Shown one piece after another: positions 26,396 to 33,600 of a DNA stretch of 64,000 nucleotides (positions are counted from its first letter, which is position 1; every line of letters starts with the position of its first letter). Both the position numbers and the translations under genes were made by a program. The DNA lies in contig NZ_SSNY01000002.1 in the NCBI RefSeq assembly GCF_004801285.1, forward strand, positions 462,023 through 526,022, read 5' to 3'. The notes below the pieces were generated by a model that had not been told where the DNA came from, made no database searches, and was given only the letters and a program-made list of their open reading frames with translations. Source of the DNA: Ollibium composti. GTDB taxonomy: Bacteria; Pseudomonadota; Alphaproteobacteria; Rhizobiales; Rhizobiaceae.

Positions 26396-26727
26396 ATGAG
26401 ACCCGACGAAGAAGGACCGCGCAGGGCACCGGTCGACCGAAGCCGGTTCGACAGGCCTTCCCGCCCCGATATCCCGGCCGGCGTCGACGCCGAGGCGCCG
26501 GAACCGGCCGAGCAGGATTGGGACGCGCTGGAAGGGGCGCCGATAGCGCCCGGCGGCGTGCCGGAAGACGCGGAGGGCCGCCCCGATACCGCGCAGGACG
26601 AGGAATTGCCCGAGGAGGACGACGACAATCCCGATCAGGAAAGCGACGAGGCGTTGCCCGACGACGAGGAGGAGCGCGCCATACGCCGCGACATGGGTGG
26701 GCTGGCACGCGCTACGAGCCCGAGTAG
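26396..26727 (+). pseudogene. Acidic hypothetical protein, probable frameshift near its end
   Basis: A strongly acidic frame begins MRPDEEGPRRAPVD after AGGAGCG and runs through EELPEEDDDNPDQESDEALP. Around 26690-26705 (a G-rich run) the frame appears to shift. One register continues without a stop into the next gene. The neighbouring register instead gives a short GTRYEPE ending and a TAG at 26725-26727, which looks like a natural C-terminus. Either a one-base indel or a sequencing error would explain this. The intact product would be about 110 residues, acidic and probably disordered. Confidence 0.5.
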
Positions 26728-26761
26728 ACTGCAAGGCACCGCCAAACCGACGAGGGAAAAC

Positions 26762-27028
26762 ATGCTGAAGCCGATGATCGCCGCCGCCGCCCTGTCCCTG
26801 ACGCTGGCCGGCACCGCCGCAGCCCAACAGGCCATGCGCGAACCGCCGCAGAACAGCAAGAAGCTTTCCGAGATCATCGCCAAGGTCGAGCAGCGGCCGG
26901 ACTTCCGCTACATCGGCGAGGTCGACTGGGACGACGGCGGCTATGAGGTGACCTACTACACCACCGACAACGCCAAGGTGGAGATCAAGTTCGATCCGGT
27001 GTCGGGCGAGACGAAAAGCCTGCAGTAG
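26762..27028 (+). CDS. PepSY domain-containing exported protein
   Basis: An 88-residue protein with a signal peptide (MLKPMIAAAALSLTLAG, cleavage after AAA near residue 21). A single PepSY unit follows (LSEIIAKVEQRPDFRYIGEV, then YEVTYYTTDNAKVEIKFDP). Such small periplasmic proteins may inhibit peptidases or bind partners. GAGGGA precedes the ATG. The frame upstream is open into the acidic protein gene, but the signal peptide shows that this is a separate start. Confidence 0.85.
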   Translation: MLKPMIAAAALSLTLAGTAAAQQAMREPPQNSKKLSEIIAKVEQRPDFRYIGEVDWDDGGYEVTYYTTDNAKVEIKFDPVSGETKSLQ

Positions 27029-27087
27029 CGGTGGAATTCACCGACGTTTGACTGTGCCGGCGCGGCGAAGCGGCTATACCGGCAGGC

Positions 27088-28392
27088 ATGGATGCCTTCG
27101 CCCATACTTCGGCCGATGACGCGCTGCTGGATGATATCCTGCGGCTTGCCTTCGACTATTTCCTGAAGGAGGCCAATCCGGCAAACGGCCTCGTCGCCGA
27201 CCGCACGCGGCCGGGTGCGCCCGCCAGCATCGCCGCGACGGGGCTGGCGCTGTCGGCCTATCCGCTCGGCGTCGAGCGCGGCCTGATGAGCCGGCAGGCG
27301 GCGGTGCAGCGCACGCTTGCCACGCTGCGCTTTTTCCTGAACGCACCGCACGGCCCCGAGCCGCACGCCACCGGCCATCGCGGATTCTACTATCATTTCC
27401 TCGACATGGAGCACGGCCGGCGCGTGTGGAAATGCGAGCTGTCCACCGTCGACACGGCGCTGCTGATCGCCGGCGTTCTGGTGGCGGGGGAATATTTCCG
27501 CGCCGACGACGGGGCCGAGGCCGAGATCCGCGCCCTGTCGGACGCGCTCCATCGCCGCGTCGACTGGCAATGGGCGCAGAACGGCGGCACCACCGTCACC
27601 CACGGCTGGCGGCCCGAGCGCGGCTTCCTGCGCTACCGCTGGGAGGGCTACGACGAGGCGCTGATCCTCTATGTCCTCGGTCTCGGCTCGCCGACCTTTC
27701 CGCTGCCGCCGCAAAGCTACGAAGGCTGGCTCGCCGGCTATCGCTGGATGAACGTCTACGGGCACGGCATGGCCTATGCCGGACCGCTGTTCATCCACCA
27801 GATGTCGCATGTGTGGATCGATTTCCGCGGCATCCGCGACGCCTTCATGCGCGAGCACGCCAGCGACTATTTCGAGAACAGCCGCCGCGCCACTTACGTG
27901 CACCGCCAGTATGCCATCCGCAACCCGCGCCACCTGCGCGGCTATCATGAGAATGCTTGGGGCGTCACCGCCAGCGACGGCCCAGGCCCGGCGCGCCGGA
28001 CGGTCGACGGCGTCGAGCGCCGGTTCTTCAGCTACGGCTCGCGCGGCGCGCCGCACGGCCCGGACGACGGCACGCTGTCGCCGTGGGCGGCGGCGGCCTC
28101 GCTGCCCTTCGCTCCGGAAATCGTCATGCCGGCGCTCAGGCATTTCCATGCCATCGGCCTGAAGAACGGCAATCCCTACGGCTTCACCGCCAGCTACAAT
28201 CCCACCTTCGCTGCCGACGGCGAGCCCGGCTGGGTGGCGCCCGACCATGTCGGCATCAACCAGGGGCCGATCCCGCTGATGATCGAGAACCACCGCTCGG
28301 ATTTCCTGTGGCGGCTCATGCGCTCCTGCCGCCCGATCGTCACCGGCCTGAAACGCGCCGGCTTCACCGGCGGCTGGCTGGACAAGGCCTGA
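27088..28392 (+). CDS. GH144-like glucanase (glucoamylase-like domain, NdvB C-terminal type)
   Basis: A 434-residue protein whose whole length resembles the (alpha/alpha)6 glucoamylase-like domain found as GH144 endo-beta-1,2-glucanase and at the C-terminus of cyclic beta-1,2-glucan synthase. Visible elements are FYYHFLDMEHGRRVW, ELSTVDTALLIAG and GYDEALILYVLGLGSP, then NAWGVTASDGP and NQGPIPLMIENHRS. No signal peptide is seen, so it is probably cytosolic. A role in trimming or turnover of beta-1,2-glucans is likely but not proven. It is monocistronic as far as can be seen. Confidence 0.82.
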   Translation: MDAFAHTSADDALLDDILRLAFDYFLKEANPANGLVADRTRPGAPASIAATGLALSAYPLGVERGLMSRQAAVQRTLATLRFFLNAPHGPEPHATGHRGFYYHFLDMEHGRRVWKCELSTVDTALLIAGVLVAGEYFRADDGAEAEIRALSDALHRRVDWQWAQNGGTTVTHGWRPERGFLRYRWEGYDEALILYVLGLGSPTFPLPPQSYEGWLAGYRWMNVYGHGMAYAGPLFIHQMSHVWIDFRGIRDAFMREHASDYFENSRRATYVHRQYAIRNPRHLRGYHENAWGVTASDGPGPARRTVDGVERRFFSYGSRGAPHGPDDGTLSPWAAAASLPFAPEIVMPALRHFHAIGLKNGNPYGFTASYNPTFAADGEPGWVAPDHVGINQGPIPLMIENHRSDFLWRLMRSCRPIVTGLKRAGFTGGWLDKA

Positions 28393-28592
28393 GGCAGGAG
28401 CTGTCGCATATGGAATTTGCGCCAGCTGGGTGTGTTGTGGGAGACCTCTATCACGCTCCCGAGGAAGGCATGATCAATGGCCAGCAACATGATCGGCATG
28501 CCTTCCGCTGGCGCAGGCGGGTGCTTTTTGGGACGCCTTGAGATCGGCTCGATGACGCACCACTACATTCAGGAACTGCACAACCGGGGCGG

Positions 28593-30515
28593 TTAAGGCT
28601 GGCCGGCAATCGCCTCATTGTCCAATGGCCATAGCTGTTTGGCCAACAGCTTGGCCACGCGCCTTGCCGCAAACATGGAGAAGTGATCTGTGTCAGCGAG
28701 AACGGCGTGACCGTCGATTATCAGACTGCATTTGACTGTGTCGCATAGAATTTGAGAGGGATCGAAAATGGTGACGCCGGGATACCGGCTGCGCCAGCGA
28801 TCAAGGATCTCATTCACCTCGGCATATTGATGAATAAACCGGTTCAAAGGGATATCTATTCTCGGATCGGAGTTTGTCATCGCGATCCGTGCGGCGTTCT
28901 GAGGCAATGAGAAATCGACTTGAGGGTGTGGCCCCAATATGAAAACGCGTTTTCCAGCCTCCGATAGTTTGGCCACACTTTGCTCAAAGCCGGACCAGAA
29001 TTGATCACGGTTTTCGGAATAGAGATCGTAGTTCGCGGCCATGATAACTGTTGTCACGGACGTGTTTGAAACCAGATAGTCGAGGGCTTTCCTGTTGAAC
29101 GCCTCGCAGCCTACCTGCAACGGCGAGTGGAAGGACTGTGCTGGCGGGCAAGACGTGTACGTCATGTTGGTAAGGGCAAGACCGCGGCGCGCGGCTATCT
29201 CACCGAGAGCATCCGCTATTTCTACAGCATGACTATCTCCCCATGCCGCTACCGATGGCGTGGCGGATTGATCTCCGTATTTGCAACTCTCGCTCAGCGG
29301 AGGATTGAACTTGTCGGTTCGATGGCAGTTTGGACGATGTTGGCTGTAGTCGGTTGCACCGTTCGCCAACACTGCGGCGGTCGGCGGGAGGCGGAACGGA
29401 AACCCGGCAGCCTGCTTGATGACAAAAGCTACACCGACTGTCGCCAGAGCGGCCGCTATCGAAAGCGTCGCTGTGCGACGGACAGACAAGCGCCGCATCG
29501 GCTGCTCGACGAACCGGTAGCTCAAGATAGACAAAGCGAATGTCAGGCCGATCAGGGCCATGGCCGTGTTAAACGCTGGAAATTCTTCGGCGTTTGCCAA
29601 TCGATAAAAGACCAGGATGGGCCAATGCCACAAATAGAGGCTGTAGGAAATCAGCCCGATACGGCGGAGTGGCGGTAGCGCCAAGAACGCACCCGTACGC
29701 GACGTCGCCCGCGGCCAGACCAGCAGCGCTGCCCCGATAACGGAAGGCGCCAACGACAGTCCGGTTGCTGCGTCGTTGCCGGGAAGGAGGAAAAGAGTGG
29801 CGGCGATCAGAATCATCCCAATGATGCCAAACGCCTCTGACGCTGTGTGGTTGGAGATCGGTGGGAGGAGTGCGACCAGAGCGCCAACCGCAAGCTCCCA
29901 AGCCCGGGCATGAGGCAGGAAGAAGGCGGCTTTCGGATCGCGGGTCGCCATGTGCGCCGTCAAGGCAAGACCGGCGACGACGGCGAAGGCCAAGAAAGAG
30001 GCCACGATATGCATCCGCCGCCCGGTGAGGTGAAGCAAAGCGAACAAGAGAGCTGGCCAAAAAAGATAGTATTGTTCTTCTACACCTAAACTCCATGTGT
30101 GGAGCAGCGGAAGCAACTCTGCGGCCCGGTCAAAATAACCAGTGTTCCAATAGAAATATAAATTTCCTGCGCCAACGGCAGAATATCTCGCACTGGCTGA
30201 GAGCGAGATATAGTCGCTCGGAACCAGAAAGAACCATCCCGCAATCAAGGTGGCGGTCAAAACCAGGATCAAGGCTGGAAAGATACGGCGGATACGTCGG
30301 CCGTAGAAGTTCACGATATTCGAGGCGAATCCCGTCGATTCATTGTCGGTTACCAACTGCCTGGTGATCAGATATCCGGAAATGACGAAGAAAATATCGA
30401 CACCGGCAAAGCCGCCAGGCAGAACGGTCCGCCAGTAGTGAAACGCGATTACCGAAAGGACCGCGACTGCCCTAAGGCCATCGATATCAGGCCGATAATC
30501 GAAAGACCTTGTCAT
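28593..30515 (-). CDS. OafA/YrhL-type O-acyltransferase with C-terminal SGNH domain
   Basis: A 640-residue membrane protein. The acyltransferase_3 domain covers about 1-370: it begins YRPDIDGLRAVAVLSVIAFH, has roughly ten helices, and includes the FFVISGYLI motif. The C-terminal SGNH hydrolase-like domain carries GDSH (AAWGDSHAVEIADAL, near 430) and a late DTDHFS catalytic pair. Such enzymes O-acetylate surface polysaccharide or O-antigen. The gene is visibly AT-richer than its neighbours and uses different codons, a sign of horizontal acquisition. It stands alone on the minus strand. Confidence 0.92.
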   Translation of the reverse strand: MTRSFDYRPDIDGLRAVAVLSVIAFHYWRTVLPGGFAGVDIFFVISGYLITRQLVTDNESTGFASNIVNFYGRRIRRIFPALILVLTATLIAGWFFLVPSDYISLSASARYSAVGAGNLYFYWNTGYFDRAAELLPLLHTWSLGVEEQYYLFWPALLFALLHLTGRRMHIVASFLAFAVVAGLALTAHMATRDPKAAFFLPHARAWELAVGALVALLPPISNHTASEAFGIIGMILIAATLFLLPGNDAATGLSLAPSVIGAALLVWPRATSRTGAFLALPPLRRIGLISYSLYLWHWPILVFYRLANAEEFPAFNTAMALIGLTFALSILSYRFVEQPMRRLSVRRTATLSIAAALATVGVAFVIKQAAGFPFRLPPTAAVLANGATDYSQHRPNCHRTDKFNPPLSESCKYGDQSATPSVAAWGDSHAVEIADALGEIAARRGLALTNMTYTSCPPAQSFHSPLQVGCEAFNRKALDYLVSNTSVTTVIMAANYDLYSENRDQFWSGFEQSVAKLSEAGKRVFILGPHPQVDFSLPQNAARIAMTNSDPRIDIPLNRFIHQYAEVNEILDRWRSRYPGVTIFDPSQILCDTVKCSLIIDGHAVLADTDHFSMFAARRVAKLLAKQLWPLDNEAIAGQP

Positions 30516-30660
30516 TGCTGATCGCGGTTCCCGTGCCTTCCGTCTCTCCGTCGCTCATTATCCGCCGGGCTTGATGTGGGCAACATGTCAAATTGGAACG
30601 CCGGGGCTCGGCCCCGTCCGGCAGCTTCGCCGTCGTCGACTATCTGCAAATGAAGCCGCG

Positions 30661-30815
30661 GCGTCTTCCTCCCCCTTGAGGGGAGGGTGGCTCGCGTAGC
30701 GAGCCGGGAGGGGTCGTCGGCCGTAGGGCGAGGGCTTCTTCGCGTCGGAGTGGTTGAGGTGACCCCTCCCGACTGGCCTGCGGCCTGCCACCCTCCCCTC
30801 AAGGGAGAGGGAGAC
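30661..30815. repeat. Type C palindromic element
   Basis: Outer arms GCGTCTTCCTCCCCCTTGAG at the left and AAGGGAGAGGGAGACGC at the right form a long inverted repeat. Inner hairpins include GGCTCGCGTAGCGAGCC and GGCCTGCGGCC. A half copy lies at 13446-13530. The rest of the 30516-30988 gap holds only the hairpin near 30.95 kb. Confidence 0.75.
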
Positions 30816-30942
30816 GCCGGTGCCACTCAGCCGCCCCGCCTTCCACTATGGCTCCCAGCCCTTCGGGCATTCAAGACCTTCAAAACGTCCACCGGACGTT
30901 TGATCCGCCCGAGGGCAAACCGGTCTTTCATCGTTCGTCGCT

Positions 30943-30968
30943 CGAAAAGCCCATTCGGGGGCTTTTCG
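30943..30968 (-). terminator. Stem-loop downstream of msrA
   Basis: CGAAAAGCCC and GGGCTTTTCG are perfectly complementary with a 6-nt loop, 20 bp past the msrA stop codon. No T-run follows on the msrA strand, so it may stabilise the 3' end rather than terminate on its own. Confidence 0.45.
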
Positions 30969-30988
30969 GTCGCTTTGCGAGCCGCTCC

Positions 30989-31705
30989 TCACCCCTTGGC
31001 GTCGGCCATCACCAGAACGGGCTTGTCGCTGTAGAGCGTCGGGAACAGCGCCTTCAGGTTCTCGATCTTCGGCAGGTCGTTGTAGACGATGTAAGGATAG
31101 GTCGGGTTCCGCGTCAGGAAGTCCTGGTGGTAATCCTCGGCCGGATAGAACGTCTTGCCGGTCTCGATCGTCGTCACGATCGGACCGGAAAACAGCTTGG
31201 CCTTGCCGAGCTGGGCGATGTAGCTCTCGGCGATGGCCTTCTGCTCGGCGTTCGCCGCGAAGATGGTCGAGCGGTATTGCGGGCCGTGGTCCGGCCCCTG
31301 GAAATTGAGCTCGGTCGGGTTGTGCGCCACCGAGAAATAGACCTGCAGCAACTGGCCGTAGGTCACTTCAGCCGAATCGTAGGTGATCTCGACGGATTCG
31401 GCATGCCCGGTGGCGCCGGTGCCGACCGTCTCGTACTCGGCGTCCTTCTTCGCGCCGCCGGCATAGCCGGAGACGGCGTCCTTGACGCCCTTGACGTGCT
31501 GGAACACGCCCTGCACGCCCCAGAAGCAGCCGCCGGCGAAAACGGCCTTTTCGGTGCCGGCGGCGGCCTTCTCGTCCTGCGCCGGCGGCGGGATCCTCAC
31601 CGCTTCCTCGCTGGAAAGGGCAGGTGCCTGCCACACCGCGAAGGCGGCGACGACGGCGGCTGCGGCAAGGATGCAGCGGGACGGGGAAATTCCGGATATC
31701 GACAT
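30989..31705 (-). CDS. msrA: Exported peptide-methionine (S)-S-oxide reductase
   Basis: A 238-residue MsrA. The catalytic cysteine is in GGCFWG at about residue 60, followed by the family segments SGYAGG, TGHAESVEITYD and GPQYRSTIF. A hydrophobic N-terminus (ILAAAAVVAAFAVWQAPAL, residues 12-30) acts as signal peptide or membrane anchor, so the enzyme should work in the periplasm, unlike cytosolic MsrA. It lies 143 bp downstream of the methionine-rich peptide gene on the same strand and is likely expressed with it. It would reduce oxidised methionine in that peptide and other periplasmic proteins. Confidence 0.92.
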   Translation of the reverse strand: MSISGISPSRCILAAAAVVAAFAVWQAPALSSEEAVRIPPPAQDEKAAAGTEKAVFAGGCFWGVQGVFQHVKGVKDAVSGYAGGAKKDAEYETVGTGATGHAESVEITYDSAEVTYGQLLQVYFSVAHNPTELNFQGPDHGPQYRSTIFAANAEQKAIAESYIAQLGKAKLFSGPIVTTIETGKTFYPAEDYHQDFLTRNPTYPYIVYNDLPKIENLKALFPTLYSDKPVLVMADAKG

Positions 31706-31848
31706 GGCTGGCTCCGCTCTCTTTGCGGCTGATCTTGAAGGATTATACGACGCATCGGCGCTGACGGACGCGTCACGATTTCGTGCGTTGCGGCGGCCCA
31801 CCAACCGGAGGCGGGATCGGCCCGCGACCGGCCCCGGACCGCTCCGGC

Positions 31849-32166
31849 TCAGTTCGAGGACGCCGGCTTCATCGTATCGGTTTTCATCGAGCCGCTCTTC
31901 ATCGAGTCGGTGTCGGACTTCATGGCGCCATCTTTCATCGCCCCGTCTTTCATAGCCATGTCGTCGCAGGCTTTCATCGCCTCGTCCTTCTTCATGCTGT
32001 CGCTCTCCATGCCGGCCTTCGCCTTGCAGTCGGCCGTCATCTCGTCGGAACTCATCGCGGCGGGCTTCATCGCGTCATCGGCATAGGCGTTGCTCGCAAG
32101 TCCCAGCGCGGCCGAGGCGAGGGCGAGCGCGAAGGCGGCGGACGTGATCCGGGCGGAAAGGGTCAT
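31849..32166 (-). CDS. Methionine-rich periplasmic MXKDX-repeat protein (MrpX-like)
   Basis: A 105-residue protein with a signal peptide cleaved near residue 29 (ASNAYA). The 76-residue mature part has 13 methionines, most followed by Lys in repeats such as AMKDGAMKDG and SMKSGSMKTD, plus two cysteines. This is the pentapeptide MXKDX repeat family. In Azospira, a comparable Met-rich peptide (MrpX) scavenges hypochlorite and is recycled by a methionine sulfoxide reductase under SigF/NrsF control. Here it is divergent from the sigma factor gene and upstream of msrA. The role as an oxidant sink is inferred from this context. Confidence 0.85.
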   Translation of the reverse strand: MTLSARITSAAFALALASAALGLASNAYADDAMKPAAMSSDEMTADCKAKAGMESDSMKKDEAMKACDDMAMKDGAMKDGAMKSDTDSMKSGSMKTDTMKPASSN

Positions 32167-32235
32167 CGTGGTCTCCTGTGTCGTCGGGGCGCCCGCTCCG
32201 GGCGATGGCAAGATCGCCTTGCTCATGGCGGGGAT

Positions 32236-32260
32236 TTCGGCGGCGGGCGGCGGATGTTAC
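32236..32260 (-). promoter_or_regulatory. Candidate SigF-type promoter of the methionine-rich peptide gene
   Basis: On the minus strand GTAAC (32260-32256) and CGAA (32239-32236) are 16 bp apart, as in SigF/EcfF-type promoters (GTAAC, 16-17 bp, CGAA). The predicted leader to the start codon is about 60 nt. The same motif with the same spacing faces the other way upstream of the sigma gene. Confidence 0.65.
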
Positions 32261-32320
32261 CGTAGCCGTGCTACACGGATGCGTGATCGCGCCGTTGCTT
32301 GGATAATTTCCGCCGAGGCC

Positions 32321-32345
32321 GTAACAACGGGCGGCAACCGCCGAA
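32321..32345 (+). promoter_or_regulatory. Candidate autoregulated promoter of the sigF-nrsF operon
   Basis: GTAAC (32321-32325) and CGAA (32342-32345) are 16 bp apart, mirroring the motif in front of the divergent peptide gene. The transcript would start just before the GTG start codon, so the leader is very short. Autoregulation is normal for this ECF group. Confidence 0.6.
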
Positions 32346-32363
32346 GCACAGGGAGACGACTGC

Positions 32364-32900
32364 GTGCGCAGCGCCGGCGAAGAGGAGCTTGCGGATTTGC
32401 TGAGGGCATCGATCGCCGGCGACGAGCGGGCCTATGCGGCGTTTCTGGAAAACGTCGCCGCGCGCGTGCGCGCCTTCGCGCGCCGCCGCATGGCGCTGGG
32501 CGGCGCCGATGCCGAGGACATCGTGCAGGAAACGCTGCTGGCGATCCACCTGAAGCGCCACACCTGGCGGCAGGACGCGCCCGTGCTGCCGTGGGTATTC
32601 GCCATCGCGCGCTTCAAGATGATCGACGCATTCCGGCGCTCGGGGCGGGTGAAGGAGGTCGACATAGAGGCATTCTCCGAGACGCTGGCCGAGCCGGAGA
32701 CGGAAAGCGCCAGCAGCCGCGACATCGGCCGGGCGATCGAGGCGCTGACGCCGGCGCAGAAGGCGGTCGTCTCCTCGATCTCGGTCGAGGGCTGCTCGAT
32801 CGCCGACACCGCCCGCGCGCTCGACATGAGCGAGGGCGCCGTGCGCGTCGCCTTCCATCGCGGGCTGGCGGCCATCGCCGCCCGCTTCGGGAAGTCCTGA
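32364..32900 (+). CDS. sigF: ECF sigma factor, SigF/EcfF-like
   Basis: A 178-residue ECF sigma factor. Region 2 lies at about 15-90 (DAEDIVQETLLAIHLKRHTW, then VLPWVFAIARFKMIDAFRR). Region 4 lies at about 125-175 (ALTPAQKAVVSSISVEGCSI and SEGAVRVAFHRGL). The start is a GTG preceded by AGGGAG. The next gene, one base after the stop codon, encodes an NrsF-type membrane anti-sigma factor, which is the defining partnership. The regulon probably includes the divergent Met-rich peptide and msrA. The symbol follows the SigF/NrsF naming and is tentative. Confidence 0.88.
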   Translation: MRSAGEEELADLLRASIAGDERAYAAFLENVAARVRAFARRRMALGGADAEDIVQETLLAIHLKRHTWRQDAPVLPWVFAIARFKMIDAFRRSGRVKEVDIEAFSETLAEPETESASSRDIGRAIEALTPAQKAVVSSISVEGCSIADTARALDMSEGAVRVAFHRGLAAIAARFGKS

Positions 32901-32901
32901 G

Positions 32902-33537
32902 ATGGAAACCGACGACCTCATCAAGGCCCTGGCGCGGGACGCGCGCGCCGCCGGGCCGTCGCTCGCGGCGACGCTGGCCGGCGCGCTGCTGCCGGCTTTG
33001 CTGGCCGCCGCCGTCGTCTTCTTCGCCGTGCTCGGCCCGCGCCCCGATTTCATGGCCGCCGCCGCCACGCCGCGCTTCCTGCTCAAGTTCGTCGTCACAG
33101 GCGTGCTCGCCGCCACCGCCTTCGCCTGCCTGCCGGCTTTGCTGCGGCCGGGCGCCAGGAACCGCGCCATGCCGCTGCTGCTGCTCGCCCCGGCGATCAT
33201 TGCCGTCGCCGTGCTCGGCGAATTCGCTGCCATTCCCCGGGCGTACTGGGCGGCGCGCTGGATCGGCACCAACAACCTGGTCTGCCTCGCCTCCATCCCG
33301 CTGATCGGCGCCGGCCCGCTGGCGCTGTTCCTGGCGGCGGCGCGCCGCGGCGCGCCGACGAGTCCCGCTCTGGCCGGCGCCGTCGCCGGGCTTCTGGCCG
33401 GCGGCATCGGCGCGCTGTTCTACGCCGCCCACTGCACCGACGACTCGCCCTTCTTCGTCGCGACCTGGTACGGCATCGCCATCGCCGCCCTCGCCTTGCT
33501 GGGCGCGGCGCTCGGCCGGCGCCTTCTGCGCTGGTAG
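32902..33537 (+). CDS. nrsF: NrsF/DUF1109-type membrane anti-sigma factor
   Basis: A 211-residue protein with six hydrophobic helices after a short cytosolic N-terminus (METDDLIKALARDAR) that should hold the sigma factor. Conserved cysteines are visible at about 76 (FACLPALLRPG) and 178 (AAHCTDDSPFF). In OsrA/NrsF proteins such cysteines sense reactive oxygen or chlorine species or metals and cause release of the sigma factor. It is cotranscribed with sigF. The signal in this strain is inferred, not shown. Confidence 0.9.
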   Translation: METDDLIKALARDARAAGPSLAATLAGALLPALLAAAVVFFAVLGPRPDFMAAAATPRFLLKFVVTGVLAATAFACLPALLRPGARNRAMPLLLLAPAIIAVAVLGEFAAIPRAYWAARWIGTNNLVCLASIPLIGAGPLALFLAAARRGAPTSPALAGAVAGLLAGGIGALFYAAHCTDDSPFFVATWYGIAIAALALLGAALGRRLLRW

Positions 33538-33600
33538 GGATGCGCCGGCGCGTTCGCTGCCGCTTGCCGCTCAACGGCTTGCCTGCTAAAGGCCGCGCCC

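Noticed and set aside
28393..28592. A short gene between the glucanase and the acyltransferase
   Set aside because: Frames here are under about 45 codons, with no family signal. The only recognisable item is a lone repeat arm near 28.4 kb.
30943..30968. The hairpin after msrA as a full intrinsic terminator
   Set aside because: The stem is perfect, but no T-run follows on the msrA strand, so it is listed only as a low-confidence 3' structure.
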